Positions 1-8,371 of a DNA stretch of 40,880 nucleotides are shown here, one piece after another; position 1 is the first letter of the stretch; every line of letters starts with the position of its first letter. Below the pieces are notes generated by a model, which saw only the letters and a program-made list of their open reading frames with translations, ran no database searches and was not told the DNA's origin. The stretch covers positions 1 to 40,880 of the forward strand of contig JACQTY010000209.1 in the NCBI GenBank assembly GCA_016210545.1, written 5' to 3'. Made by a program: the position numbers and the translations under genes. The stretch comes from Chloroflexota bacterium (GTDB taxonomy: Bacteria > Chloroflexota > Dehalococcoidia > JACVQG01).

Positions 1-168
1 GCCAAAACAGAACCGTCGGGGCCCGACCTCACCCTCGGCCCGCTAGCGGGCCACCCCCTCTCCGAATCGGAGAGGGGGCCAGGGGGAGAGGTCAAAGCAA
101 CCGCAACCACCTTAGTAGCACTCCGGTCACATTTTGAGATAGATTCTAAGTGGTCGCGCGAGACTTTT
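1..168. other. Leading intergenic stretch with a palindromic repeat
   Basis: There is no gene before the first kinase. Positions 54-78 hold a near-perfect hairpin (CCCCCTCTCC, a short loop, GGAGAGGGGG). It resembles the purine/pyrimidine palindromes found in other gaps of this window. The shared 18-bp motif at 131-148 is the only other recognisable element. Confidence 0.5.
131..148 (+). promoter_or_regulatory. Shared upstream motif ATTTTGAGATAGATTCTA (copy 1)
   Basis: This 18-bp sequence lies exactly 20 bp before the ATG of the first kinase gene. The identical 18-mer lies exactly 20 bp before lysS on the other strand at the far end of the window. It contains a possible -10 hexamer (TAGATT), but no -35 is obvious here. 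It is either a promoter or leader element or the end of a repeat; only the sequence match and spacing are certain. Confidence 0.5.
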
Positions 169-2181
169 ATGATGGCCGAGCGATTTGGCAGGGATGAGAT
201 GGACGAAGAGACGGTCAACATTCTATTAGTGGATGATACGCCCGAGAACCTGGATCTGCTGGAAGCGATCCTGGCTCACCCGGGCTACAACCTTGTAAAG
301 GCCCTGAGCGGGGCTGCCGCTTTGGACTTGATTCAAGAGCAGGACTTTGCCCTGGTCCTGTTGGACGTGTACATGCCCGTCATCGATGGGTTCAAGGTTG
401 CCAGATTGATCAAGGAGCGAGAACAATCGCGGGATATCCCCATCATCTTTCTCACGGCCGTCGGCGCTGACGAGAAGTTCATCGCCAAAGGGTATTCCGC
501 CGGGGCGGTGGATTACGTGGTCAAGCCCTTCGAACCCGCCATCCTGAAATCAAAGGTTGGGGTTTTCGTCGATCTGTGCAGGAAGAATCGGCAACTACAA
601 CGCCTCAACAGGGACCTCCGGGAGACGGGACGCAAGCTCGAAGAGGCGAATGCTGCTCTGCGCAGCCTGAATGAGACTTTGGACATGAGAGTTGCGGAGC
701 GGACCGCGGCCCTGAAAGAGACCGAAGACCGGTATCGCGGGCTGGTCGAACTGGCGCCTGACGGGGTTGTCATTCAAAGCGAGGGAAAGATACTGTTTAC
801 TAACGGCCCTGGCGCCAGGATTTTTGGCGCTGAATCCAAAGAGCAGCTTGCTGGGAGGTCCATGTTGGACTTCGTCCACCCGGAATACAAAGAGATCGTG
901 CGGGAACGGGTGAGGACTATGATCGAAACTGGCGCGCCGGCGCCTCTGACAGAAGAAAAGCTCCTGCGCCTGGACGGGAGCGTGATAGTCGTGGAGGCGG
1001 CATCGACTCCGTTTGTGTATCAGGGGCGGCCCGCTACACAAACGTGGTTCCGTGACGTAACCTGGAGAAAGCAGGCTGAGGAGTCGCTTCGTGAAAGCCA
1101 GGAACACTACCGGACTCTGGTGGAGATGTCTCCCGACGGCATCGCCGTCCACAGTGGTGGGAAGATTGTCCTCGTGAACGACACCACCGTCAAGATCGTG
1201 GGCGCGGAGTCGCCGGAGCAGCTAGTAGGGAGATCGATATGGGACTTCGTCCATCCCGACTACCGGCAGCTAGCCGCCGCCAGAATCAGGATTGTCATGG
1301 AGAAAAAGAAACCGATGCCGTTCATCGAAGAGGTGCTTCTCAAGCTGGACGGCACTCCCATAATCGTGGAGGCGGCATCCACGGTTATCACCCACAAGGG
1401 GAAACCTGCGGTGCAGACCTGGCTGCGGGACTTGACCTGGCGCAAGCAGGCCGAAGATAAACTAAACCGGGCGATGGCTGACCTGGAGCGTTCCAACAAG
1501 GACCTGGAGCAATTTGCCTACGCCGTATCTCACGACCTGAGAGAACCGCTGAGGATGGTGACAAGCTTCACGCAGCTTCTGGCAAAGCGGCACAGGGACA
1601 AGCTGGATAAAGATGCCTCGGAGTTCATGGACTTCATAGTCGATGGGTCAGCCAGAATGAACAGGATGATCGAAGACCTGCTGGAGTTCTCGCGGGTTGG
1701 CACCAGAGGGAAATCGCCTGAGCCGGCGGACTGCGAGGCTGCTATGGCTGAGGCGCTGAAGAACCTGAAGGTTGCCATCGAGGAGAGCGGGGCCGTGGTA
1801 TCGCATGATCCGTTGCCTACCATCATGGCGGACATAGCTCAGATCGCCCGCTTGTTTCAGAACCTGGTCGGCAACGCCATCAAGTTCCGGCGGGAAGAGG
1901 CGCCGCGGGTCCACATCTCTGCTGAAAGGAAGGAGAATGAATGGGTCTTCTCGGTACGAGACAACGGCATCGGCGTAGCTGCGGAGGACTTCCCCCAGTT
2001 GTTCCAGGTCTTCTCGCGCCTTCATGCCCGGGACAAGTATCCAGGGACGGGCGTTGGTCTGGCGGTCTGCAAGAGGATCGTCGAGTGCCATGGCGGGCGC
2101 CTATGGGTAGAGTCCAAAGTGGGCAAGGGCTCCACATTCTATTTCACGATCCCCGTTGCGAGATTAGGTGAGCATAGATGA
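169..2181 (+). CDS. Receiver-PAS-PAS-histidine kinase hybrid
   Basis: This predicted cytoplasmic sensor kinase has an N-terminal receiver domain (about residues 15-135) with acidic pair D22/D23, phospho-acceptor D66 and K119. A coiled coil (about 140-185) leads into two similar PAS domains (about 185-300 and 311-425). The HisKA H-box has H455 in the context VSHDLREP, and the HATPase domain (about 555-665) shows the N box and GIG/GVGLAV boxes. There is no membrane segment, so the signal is probably intracellular and read by PAS. Its stop overlaps the next receiver gene as ATGA, so the two are likely cotranscribed. ATG199 is an alternative start with a better purine-rich upstream sequence; 169 keeps the full frame. 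A receiver placed before PAS sensors suggests input from another kinase. The ligand is unknown. Confidence 0.9.
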   Translation: MMAERFGRDEMDEETVNILLVDDTPENLDLLEAILAHPGYNLVKALSGAAALDLIQEQDFALVLLDVYMPVIDGFKVARLIKEREQSRDIPIIFLTAVGADEKFIAKGYSAGAVDYVVKPFEPAILKSKVGVFVDLCRKNRQLQRLNRDLRETGRKLEEANAALRSLNETLDMRVAERTAALKETEDRYRGLVELAPDGVVIQSEGKILFTNGPGARIFGAESKEQLAGRSMLDFVHPEYKEIVRERVRTMIETGAPAPLTEEKLLRLDGSVIVVEAASTPFVYQGRPATQTWFRDVTWRKQAEESLRESQEHYRTLVEMSPDGIAVHSGGKIVLVNDTTVKIVGAESPEQLVGRSIWDFVHPDYRQLAAARIRIVMEKKKPMPFIEEVLLKLDGTPIIVEAASTVITHKGKPAVQTWLRDLTWRKQAEDKLNRAMADLERSNKDLEQFAYAVSHDLREPLRMVTSFTQLLAKRHRDKLDKDASEFMDFIVDGSARMNRMIEDLLEFSRVGTRGKSPEPADCEAAMAEALKNLKVAIEESGAVVSHDPLPTIMADIAQIARLFQNLVGNAIKFRREEAPRVHISAERKENEWVFSVRDNGIGVAAEDFPQLFQVFSRLHARDKYPGTGVGLAVCKRIVECHGGRLWVESKVGKGSTFYFTIPVARLGEHR

Positions 2182-2621
2182 TTGCGAAGACTAGACCTGC
2201 AGAAATCCTCCTGGTTGAGGACGACCCCGCCGATGTGCTCCTCACTAAGGAAGCCCTTAAGGAAGTCGCGGTCCCCCATAATTTGAACGTGACGACGGAC
2301 GGCGTGGAGGCAATCGCCTTCCTCCGCGGCGACAGCAAGTACGGCGGCGCCACCCGTCCCGACCTCATGCTTCTGGACCTCAACCTGCCCAGGAAGGACG
2401 GCAGGGAGGTGCTGGCCGAGGTGAAAAGCGACCCAAAGCTGAAACAGATACCGGTGGTGGTGTTTACGGCTTCCAGGTCGGAGCAGGACGTCGTGAAGTG
2501 CTACAGTCTCCACGCCAACGCGTATGTCATCAAGCCATTGTCCCTGGACAATTTCCTGGTGGTTGTCAGAGATACAGTCAACTTCTGGCTGACAACCGTG
2601 ACGCTGCCTCCTGGTGAATGA
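2178..2621 (+). CDS. Single-domain response regulator, Rcp1-like
   Basis: At 147 residues it is a lone receiver domain with no output domain. Residues E14/D15/D16, phospho-acceptor D67 (LLLDLNLP), T97 and K119 (YVIKP) are all present. The long beta4-alpha4 region and overall pattern match Rcp1-type regulators, which usually partner PAS, GAF or phytochrome kinases. It starts four bases inside the upstream kinase gene, and its last eight bases overlap the next gene. It therefore sits in a tight kinase-receiver-receiver fusion operon. The likely role is to shuttle phosphate from the upstream kinase. That partnership is inferred from position. Confidence 0.9.
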   Translation: MIAKTRPAEILLVEDDPADVLLTKEALKEVAVPHNLNVTTDGVEAIAFLRGDSKYGGATRPDLMLLDLNLPRKDGREVLAEVKSDPKLKQIPVVVFTASRSEQDVVKCYSLHANAYVIKPLSLDNFLVVVRDTVNFWLTTVTLPPGE

Positions 2622-3684
2622 CGTGGAGAATGTCAAGGTACTGCTCATCGAGGATAATCCCGGCGATGCAAGGCTGATAAGAGAGATGCTGGCTGAGCAC
2701 AGAGGCGCCACGTTTGATGTGGAATGGAGAGATGACCTCGCCAAAGGAATGAAACGTCTTGCGGATGGCCCGGTTGACCTGGTGCTGCTCGACCTGACAC
2801 TTCCTGACAGCCATGGCTTTAATACATTTTCCTCGGTGCAGACTACAATCCCCCGGCTTCCAATAGTGGTGCTGACGGGCCTCGACGACGAGACCATTGC
2901 CGTAAGGGCAGTAAGAGGCGGAGCCCAAGACTACCTGGTAAAAGGAAAAGTGACCGGCGAACAACTGGCGCGGGCCATTCGCTACGCCATCGCCCGTAAG
3001 ACAGGGGAGAAGAGACCCTTCACCCTGGAGGAGCTGAAAGAATTTGATGGGAAGGATGGCAGACCTGCTTACGTCGCTTACAGTGGAAAGGTGTATGATA
3101 TCTCGGCCAGCGCTCTTTGGGGCGATGGAGTGCACTCCGGGTTGCATTCCGCCGGCGTCGACCTGACAAGCGACATGGGAAACGCTCCCCACGGAGAAGA
3201 GGTACTTCTCGGGTTTCGTATCGTTGGTGAGCTGGCGAAGCAAGAGACGCTTGGACAAATGGCGGCTCGGAAAGCGGAGAAGTTACATCTTCACCCCATA
3301 CTGGTGCACTTCTCAGTGGCCTACGCTATCGCCTTCCCCCTTTTCAACTTCCTCTATTTCTTCACGCGTACAACATCCTTCGAGATTGCTGCCTTCTACA
3401 TGCTCATCGCAGGATTCGCGACATCCATCTTCGGCGGCCTGTCCGGGGTTTTTTCGTGGAAGGTAACCTACGCGGGAAAAAGGAACACGTTGTTCGATAT
3501 GAAGCTGATATACACTGGGCTGCTGCTCGCGGCCATCACGGCCAGTTTGGCCTGGCGCATCCTGGAGCCTGACATACTTCTTACCGCAGGGTTCCAGAGC
3601 TATGCGTACCTCGCGCTGGGGACCGCTCAGTTGCCGGTGGTCACATTGCTGGGCTACTACGGGGGCAAGATAGTCTTTTCTTAA
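2614..3684 (+). CDS. Receiver fused to cytochrome-b5-like heme domain and membrane domain
   Basis: This 356-residue protein starts at GTG2614 inside the preceding gene. Residues 6-128 form a receiver (D60 phospho-acceptor, K110). Residues about 135-205 match the bacterial cytochrome-b5-like heme/steroid-binding type (FTLEEL start, then a DG-H174-SGL-H178 and AP-H193-G pattern; the histidines are candidate heme ligands). Residues about 225-355 form a DUF2231-like module opening with HPILVHF and giving four probable membrane helices (about 228-250, 257-280, 298-316, 330-352). The b5-like plus DUF2231 pairing is, to my knowledge, found in anaerobes. A phospho-receiver in front of it is unusual and would place a membrane redox module under phosphorelay control. 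The fusion is one uninterrupted frame. Function is inferred. Confidence 0.8.
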   Translation: MNDVENVKVLLIEDNPGDARLIREMLAEHRGATFDVEWRDDLAKGMKRLADGPVDLVLLDLTLPDSHGFNTFSSVQTTIPRLPIVVLTGLDDETIAVRAVRGGAQDYLVKGKVTGEQLARAIRYAIARKTGEKRPFTLEELKEFDGKDGRPAYVAYSGKVYDISASALWGDGVHSGLHSAGVDLTSDMGNAPHGEEVLLGFRIVGELAKQETLGQMAARKAEKLHLHPILVHFSVAYAIAFPLFNFLYFFTRTTSFEIAAFYMLIAGFATSIFGGLSGVFSWKVTYAGKRNTLFDMKLIYTGLLLAAITASLAWRILEPDILLTAGFQSYAYLALGTAQLPVVTLLGYYGGKIVFS

Positions 3685-4256
3685 AAAGGGCGCTTTTGGG
3701 AGTCGGCAGTCTCCTCTCGAAAATGGGGCGAGCAAGCGCCGCGTCCCGACCCTTCGGTCTGCTCAGGGCGGAGCTTGTCGGGATCGAAGCGTCGGCCCCG
3801 ACCTGTCGGGGTCTTTCGACAAGCTCTCCGCGCACGGAGTCCGATGTTTTACTCGGACAGGATGGCGCCTGCCCTGCGCTCCACGTGGCATAGAAGCCCA
3901 TTTTCATCCTTCGCGGCGCCCGGCGCAAGCGGGCATAGACGGTTCCCTCGAAAATAGCCCTTTCCCCATTCCGGCGAAAGTCCCGATTCATCGGGAGAAT
4001 CGCGTGCCACCCCCGCCCCTGGATACTGGGTCGGAGGCCGGAACGGGGTTTTCATCCTTCATGGCGCCCCTGTGCAACCGGGCGTGGGGGACGCCTCCAA
4101 TTGTGACCCCTGCCCGTCACAACGACAAAACGCCCGGGCAATTCTATTGACTCGCTTTTCCATGAGGCGGTGACGCGTGTGCTACAATACTATGAAGTTC
4201 TGGGGAAGCAAGGGACGTCGCGCTGGCACGCGTTACCTGGAAAAGCAGGATCCTAG
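3685..4256. repeat. Gene-free region with dispersed palindromic repeats
   Basis: No credible gene is seen in these 572 bases. Positions 3769-3830 carry inverted segments around GAGCTTGTCGG and CGACAAGCTC. Positions 3901-3945 carry a unit with TCCTTCGCGGCGCC followed by GCAAGCGGGCATA. It recurs at 37833-37877 with few changes and in degraded form at 4049-4086. The whole block looks like a MITE-type or REP-type mosaic. Frames of 60-116 codons here lack ribosome sites and are repeat read-through. Confidence 0.6.
4180..4188 (+). promoter_or_regulatory. Candidate extended -10 promoter for membrane kinase
   Basis: TG at 4180-4181 precedes TACAAT at 4183-4188, giving an extended -10 (TGnTACAAT) about 68 bp before the kinase start. 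No good -35 lies at 17 bp; TTGACT at 4147 is too far away. It is the best promoter-like sequence in this gap. Confidence 0.4.
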
Positions 4257-6080
4257 ATGCGCTTTGTACATAGTTTACGCTTTCGACTGATCATAGTGGT
4301 GTTGGTGGCGATCCTTCCCGCCCTCGGCGCTATGGTGTACCGCGGTGTACATGAGAGACTTGGGGAAGCGGAGGCGGCGGAAACAGAAGTGCTGGGAGTG
4401 GCCCAGCTCACCGCCAAAAGCTATCAAGAGCTACTGGCAACGGCGGGGCAGCTTCTGGCCACGCTGTCGCAAGTTCCCGCCGTGAAAGAGATTCACCCGG
4501 CCGAGTCTCAGGTGCTTTTCGCTGATCTCATGCAACAGAGTCCCGCCTATGCTAATATTGGCCAGTCAGATGCTCGAGGCGACGTAATAGCCGCCGGCAT
4601 CCCCCCCCAAACGCCTCTGAACGTGGCAGACCGCGCATGGTTCCAGCGTGCGGTGCGGACGCGTGGCGTCACTGTAGGCGACTATATTGTAGGCCGGATA
4701 TCGGGGAAGCCAGTGGTGACCATCGCCTACCCCCTTGTGGACAGCCTGGGCGCCGTCCGTTCGGTGCTCTTCGTCGGTCTTGACCTGCAATGGCTAGAGA
4801 AATTCCTGTCTGTCCCGCAAATGCCGCCCGGTTCCGTCTTGTTCGTCATTGACGGCGCCGGAACGGTGCTCACCCGCCATCCAGAGCCGGAGAATTGGAT
4901 CGGGCGCTCGGTAGCGGACTCTCCCATCGCCAAGACCATTCTGACGGAGAAACGTGAGGGCACAGCCATCAGCCCTGGCCTGGACGGCGAGCCGCGTGTC
5001 TATGGCTTTGTCCCGCTGGGTGGCAGCGAGACGGGCCACTACCTGGCCGTCGGTATCTCCGAGTCCATCGCCTTTGCACGCGCGGACCGGGACCTGTTAA
5101 TCAACGTGCTATCTCTGATCCTCGCCACGGTCCTGGCTGTGGCGCTGGCCTGGGTGAGCATAAGCAAGGCTGTGCTGAACGCGCTCGGCAGGCTGATCGA
5201 GGCGACGAGGCGAGTGAAAGCTGGCGACCTGGGGGCCCGCACCGGTTTGGATGAGAGGTCAGATGAACTGGGGGAACTCGCCGAAGCGTTCGACGAGATG
5301 GCTGTGGCGGTGAAACAGCGGCAATCTGCCAATCGGAACGCAGAGGCGGAGCTGAAGCGTTCTTATGAAGAGATGGAGCAGTTTGTGTACGTGGCCTCCC
5401 ATCACCTTCGGGAGCCGTTGCGCAAGGTAACCAGCCTCTCCCAGTTATTGGAAAAGCGGTATGGAGACAAACTGGACAAAGAGGGCGCCGAACTGATCAC
5501 GTACATCGTTGACGGCGCGTCCAGGATGAACAATCTTATTGCCGACCTGCTGGAGTACTCCAGGAACGGGGCGACAGGGAAACCCTTCGCAGAGGTGAGG
5601 TGCGAGACGGCCCTGGGGCAGGCGCTGGCCAACCTGAAGGGGACTCTGGAAGGAAGCGGCGCTATCGTCTCCAACGATCCGCTCCCCGTTGTGATGGGCG
5701 ACATGGAGCAGATTACCGCCGTGTTCGAGAACCTGCTCAGCAACGCTGTCAAGTTCCGCTCCGAGTCGCCTCCGCGAATACATGTCTCCGCCGAGGAGAA
5801 AGAAGCCCAATGGGTCCTATCGGTGCGCGACAACGGCATTGGGATAGCCACTCAGCATCACGAACGAATATTCTCTGTCTTCCCTCGCATCCATACTGAA
5901 GCGGAGTATGTGGGCCGAGGCATCGGTCTGGCTATCTGCAAGAAGATTGTGGAACGCCACGGCGGGCGCATCTGGTTTGAATCTGAGCCGGGGAAAGGAT
6001 CCACCTTCTTCTTCACGCTCCCGGCAGTGGCGAGCGCCCGGGCCACGGGCAAGCAACGGAAGGCCTCTGTTAACGGCTGA
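4257..6080 (+). CDS. Membrane sensor histidine kinase (Cache-like, HAMP)
   Basis: This 607-residue inner-membrane kinase has TM1 (about 9-29), an extracytoplasmic Cache-like sensor (about 30-278) with the DRAWFQRAV and YPLVDSLG elements of double-Cache domains, TM2 (about 280-300) and HAMP (about 302-355). The HisKA H-box has H382 (VASHHLREP) and the HATPase domain shows DNGIGIA and GRGIGLAIC. The kinase core closely resembles that of the PAS kinase at 169-2181, including TSxxQLLxKRxxDKLDK and the VDGxSRMNxxIxDLLE stretch. The two are therefore paralogues and may feed the same receivers. It is monocistronic after a 570-bp gap. The start has only a weak SD. A small extracellular ligand is likely but unknown. 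Confidence 0.9.
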   Translation: MRFVHSLRFRLIIVVLVAILPALGAMVYRGVHERLGEAEAAETEVLGVAQLTAKSYQELLATAGQLLATLSQVPAVKEIHPAESQVLFADLMQQSPAYANIGQSDARGDVIAAGIPPQTPLNVADRAWFQRAVRTRGVTVGDYIVGRISGKPVVTIAYPLVDSLGAVRSVLFVGLDLQWLEKFLSVPQMPPGSVLFVIDGAGTVLTRHPEPENWIGRSVADSPIAKTILTEKREGTAISPGLDGEPRVYGFVPLGGSETGHYLAVGISESIAFARADRDLLINVLSLILATVLAVALAWVSISKAVLNALGRLIEATRRVKAGDLGARTGLDERSDELGELAEAFDEMAVAVKQRQSANRNAEAELKRSYEEMEQFVYVASHHLREPLRKVTSLSQLLEKRYGDKLDKEGAELITYIVDGASRMNNLIADLLEYSRNGATGKPFAEVRCETALGQALANLKGTLEGSGAIVSNDPLPVVMGDMEQITAVFENLLSNAVKFRSESPPRIHVSAEEKEAQWVLSVRDNGIGIATQHHERIFSVFPRIHTEAEYVGRGIGLAICKKIVERHGGRIWFESEPGKGSTFFFTLPAVASARATGKQRKASVNG

Positions 6081-6133
6081 CCGGGGCATGTCTCCGATGG
6101 CGTCGGGAGCAAGGTACAGCCGGGGGCGGAGCA

Positions 6134-6220
6134 TGGTGCCGAGGGTGGGACTTGAACCCACAAGACCCGAAGGTCAGCGGATTTTAAGTCCGCCGCGTCT
6201 GCCGGTTCCGCCACCTCGGC
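6134..6220 (-). tRNA. trnL: tRNA-Leu (UAA)
   Basis: On the minus strand the sequence folds as a class II tRNA. Acceptor GCCGAGG pairs with CCTCGGC, and the discriminator is A with an encoded CCA (6134-6136). The anticodon stem is GCGGA/TCCGC around loop CTTAAAA, with anticodon TAA at 6184-6186. A long variable arm and a T arm with GGTTCAAGTCC follow. All parts are intact. The gene sits between the membrane kinase and the phosphodiesterase, opposite to both. Confidence 0.95.
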
Positions 6221-6299
6221 CCGGGGAGCAACCGAAGAAATTGTATCACAGAAGCCTGTCGACAGAAAGGCGGACTTATACACATCCACGGCCATCGGC

Positions 6300-6305
6300 T
6301 ATAAT
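6300..6305 (+). promoter_or_regulatory. TATAAT -10 box implying a very short leader
   Basis: A perfect TATAAT ends 11 bp before ATG6317. With usual spacing, transcription would begin near 6311-6313, leaving a leader of about five bases and no SD. This argues against the GTG at 6308 as the start and suggests leaderless or near-leaderless translation. The -35 is weak (TTATAC near 6276). Confidence 0.5.
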
Positions 6306-6316
6306 ATGTGCGTAGC

Positions 6317-6823
6317 ATGCGCATTGGCTTGATATCGGACACCCACATCCCGCAACAGGTGGCCAGTCTTCCATCTCGGCTGGCCGACGTATTTGCCGGC
6401 GTCGACCTGATACTCCATGCCGGGGATATCTGCGCGTTTTCCGTCCTGGATGAACTGGAGGCGATAGCCCCTGTCCTGGCGGCCCGGGGCGACGATGACC
6501 CCGTCACTGTTTACGACGCCCGGGTCAAGGAAAGCCACCGGATAACACTCGGCGGGCTGCGGCTGTGGCTTACCCACGTACCCCCAAGCCCGTCGAGGTA
6601 TGACTGGTACAAGAACGATTCCCCTTATGAGCCTTACGTAGCCGACACGGACATCGTGGTTTTCGGCCATAACCACATTCCAAGGATCGACTACTACAAG
6701 AGCATCCTTCTGGTCAGTCCGGGTAGCGCAACATTGCCCAACTACGCCCAGAGGCCGGGCACAGTGGCTATCCTCACCATCGTCGATGGCAAGGCGGAGG
6801 CGATTATCCATCAATTGGAATGA
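6317..6823 (+). CDS. YfcE/MJ0936-type metallophosphoesterase
   Basis: This calcineurin-like phosphoesterase of 168 residues (small YfcE-like family) probably hydrolyses phosphodiesters with two bound metals. Motifs in order are GLISDTHIP, LHAGDI, RGDDD, LTHVPP and FGHNHIP. The third motif is usually GNxD, with Asn bridging to the metal; here it reads GDDD, so Asn is replaced by Asp. ATG6317 is chosen because the protein then begins MRIGLISDTH as in the family, and because the -10 box lies just upstream. The nearby tRNA gene is on the other strand. The substrate is unknown. Confidence 0.85.
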   Translation: MRIGLISDTHIPQQVASLPSRLADVFAGVDLILHAGDICAFSVLDELEAIAPVLAARGDDDPVTVYDARVKESHRITLGGLRLWLTHVPPSPSRYDWYKNDSPYEPYVADTDIVVFGHNHIPRIDYYKSILLVSPGSATLPNYAQRPGTVAILTIVDGKAEAIIHQLE

Positions 6824-6969
6824 AGATGCGGAGGAGGCCGGGAATCCCCATCGGAGCGATCAGGAGTGTGGGTGGCTATCACAGCTTGGCGCATGCGCTG
6901 TTAACAAGGAAGATGCTGCGTCTCTTTGCCGTAGGGGACCATCTCAGGCCCGATGTGGAGGGGGGCCGT

Positions 6970-7227
6970 AATCCACCACCAAATGGTTTTGGCGCCAATA
7001 TCAGTCGAAAGGTGGCGTATGTCTATCATAACAAGTGGGCTTTGCTGGTCTCTCCCCTTTCGCAAAGGGGGACGCAAGGGGGATTTACCTGTTAGACCAC
7101 AGGAGTGGAAATCCCTCTCAATCTCCCTTTGCCAAAGGGAGAGGCTGAAGTTGCCCCCAAAGACCAAACGTTGCACCAACTTGGTGACGGATCTGCTCCT
7201 TTGGCAAGCTTGAACAGACGGTAGATT
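6970..7227. mobile_element. MITE-like element, family AATCCGCCA, copy 1 (degenerate)
   Basis: The gap between the phosphodiesterase and the Mo-cofactor operon has no credible gene. The element runs from AATCCACCA to a decayed GGTAGATT end. Inside are two palindromes built on CCCCTTTCGCAAAGGGG and CTCCCTTTGCCAAAGGGAG, a CCCTCTCAATCTCCC segment and a GCACCAACTTGGTG palindrome. The same modules occur at 10541, 15214 and 34404. A 91-codon frame across it is repeat read-through. Confidence 0.6.
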
Positions 7228-7248
7228 TGGGGGGCCGTGACGCGTTGA

Positions 7249-8274
7249 CTACTCTTTGCCGAAGGGGCAAACAGGAAAGATGCATTCCGGGCAGTGCAGG
7301 CAGAGGCCGCCGTGACCTAGCTTGCCGATGTCGGCTGAGGTTAGCCTTTCACCGAGCAGCACCCGCGGCAACATGAGATCGAACGTTGTTGTCGGGTCGT
7401 GCAGTACGCACGCCGGCGCACCCAGGATAGCCACACCATCCAACAGCGCGTACAGGAACATCGATCCCGGCAGGACCGGCGCACCGTAACGCACAATGGT
7501 TGCCCCTGTCCTGGCGATGCCTTCCCTGGTGACATCGTCCGGGTCCACCGACATGCCGCCGCAGGCCACAATCACGTCGCAACGTTCGGCTTTCAGGCTG
7601 GCTATCGCGCTGGCAATGGCATCGACGTCGTCAGGGACCAACACCCGGCGCAATACCGTAGATCCCAGCTCCTCCACCTTCTTCTGAACGATCTCGCCGA
7701 ACCGGTCCTCGATGCGGCCTTTATAGACTTCGCTCCCGGTGATAACAATACCGATTTTCCTGGCGGGGATAGGCAGAAGCTGCAACACCTTGCCATGGGC
7801 TTCTGTAAGGGCCTCCACCTCCTGAAGGCGGAGATCTGTGATGAACAACGGAATAATGCGGGTGGCGGCAACGGTGGTCCCTGCATCGTAGAGGGTATTA
7901 GTGTGGACAGTAGAAATGATGATATCCTCGCGGCTATTTAGCTGTTCCAACAAAGTAACGTTGATCTTTAGCAGGCCCCTGTACTGTGTTTTGAGGTCCA
8001 CACGGCCCTCTTTAGGCGCAGTGGAGGCGAGCCCGCGGCCGCCAATAGCCCGGGCGATGCGTACCGCTGCCTCCTCCTCGTGTACCTCACCGGGTTCCAG
8101 TTGAAGCACAAATAGGTGCTCCTTGCCCACCTGCAGGAGTTCCGGGATATCCTCTTCCCGGATAATGTGACCTCTGCGGAATACCGGCCCTTTGAATCCG
8201 CCCGGGACGATCTTGGTTATGTCGTGGGCTAGCCGCATCCCGACCGCTTCTTGGACTTCAACCTTTCTTATCAA
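7249..8274 (-). CDS. Molybdopterin-binding protein (MoCF domain) with Cys tail
   Basis: This 341-residue cytoplasmic protein has a MoeA/MogA-like MoCF domain (about 165-310). It shows GIVITGSEVYKG, LVPDDVDAI, ACGGMSVDPDDVT and a PGSMFLYA stretch, as in proteins that bind molybdopterin for hydroxylase maturation. The last 25 residues carry CLHCPEC...VC (CX2CX2CX4C), a possible metal or Fe-S site not found in classical MoeA. The start is TTG8274, preceded by AAGGAG on the minus strand. It is the last gene of an operon with a MocA-like transferase and hydroxylase subunits, so a role in inserting or modifying Mo cofactor is likely. The exact reaction is unknown. Confidence 0.85.
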   Translation of the reverse strand: MIRKVEVQEAVGMRLAHDITKIVPGGFKGPVFRRGHIIREEDIPELLQVGKEHLFVLQLEPGEVHEEEAAVRIARAIGGRGLASTAPKEGRVDLKTQYRGLLKINVTLLEQLNSREDIIISTVHTNTLYDAGTTVAATRIIPLFITDLRLQEVEALTEAHGKVLQLLPIPARKIGIVITGSEVYKGRIEDRFGEIVQKKVEELGSTVLRRVLVPDDVDAIASAIASLKAERCDVIVACGGMSVDPDDVTREGIARTGATIVRYGAPVLPGSMFLYALLDGVAILGAPACVLHDPTTTFDLMLPRVLLGERLTSADIGKLGHGGLCLHCPECIFPVCPFGKE

Positions 8275-8371
8275 CGCAGCTCCTTATAGACAAGACACGT
8301 GCTTGACAGATGCCTCGTGAGACCGTGGGGAACCAACGCGAGAGGAATAAGGGGTCCGCCACGGGCCGCAG

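Noticed and set aside
5858-6315. Overlapping frames across the tRNA-Leu gene
   Set aside because: They read through the tRNA and the kinase 3' end; a structurally intact tRNA explains the sequence.
6820-7095. A 91-codon plus-strand frame after the phosphodiesterase
   Set aside because: It runs through the MITE-like element, ends in repeat sequence and lacks a ribosome site.
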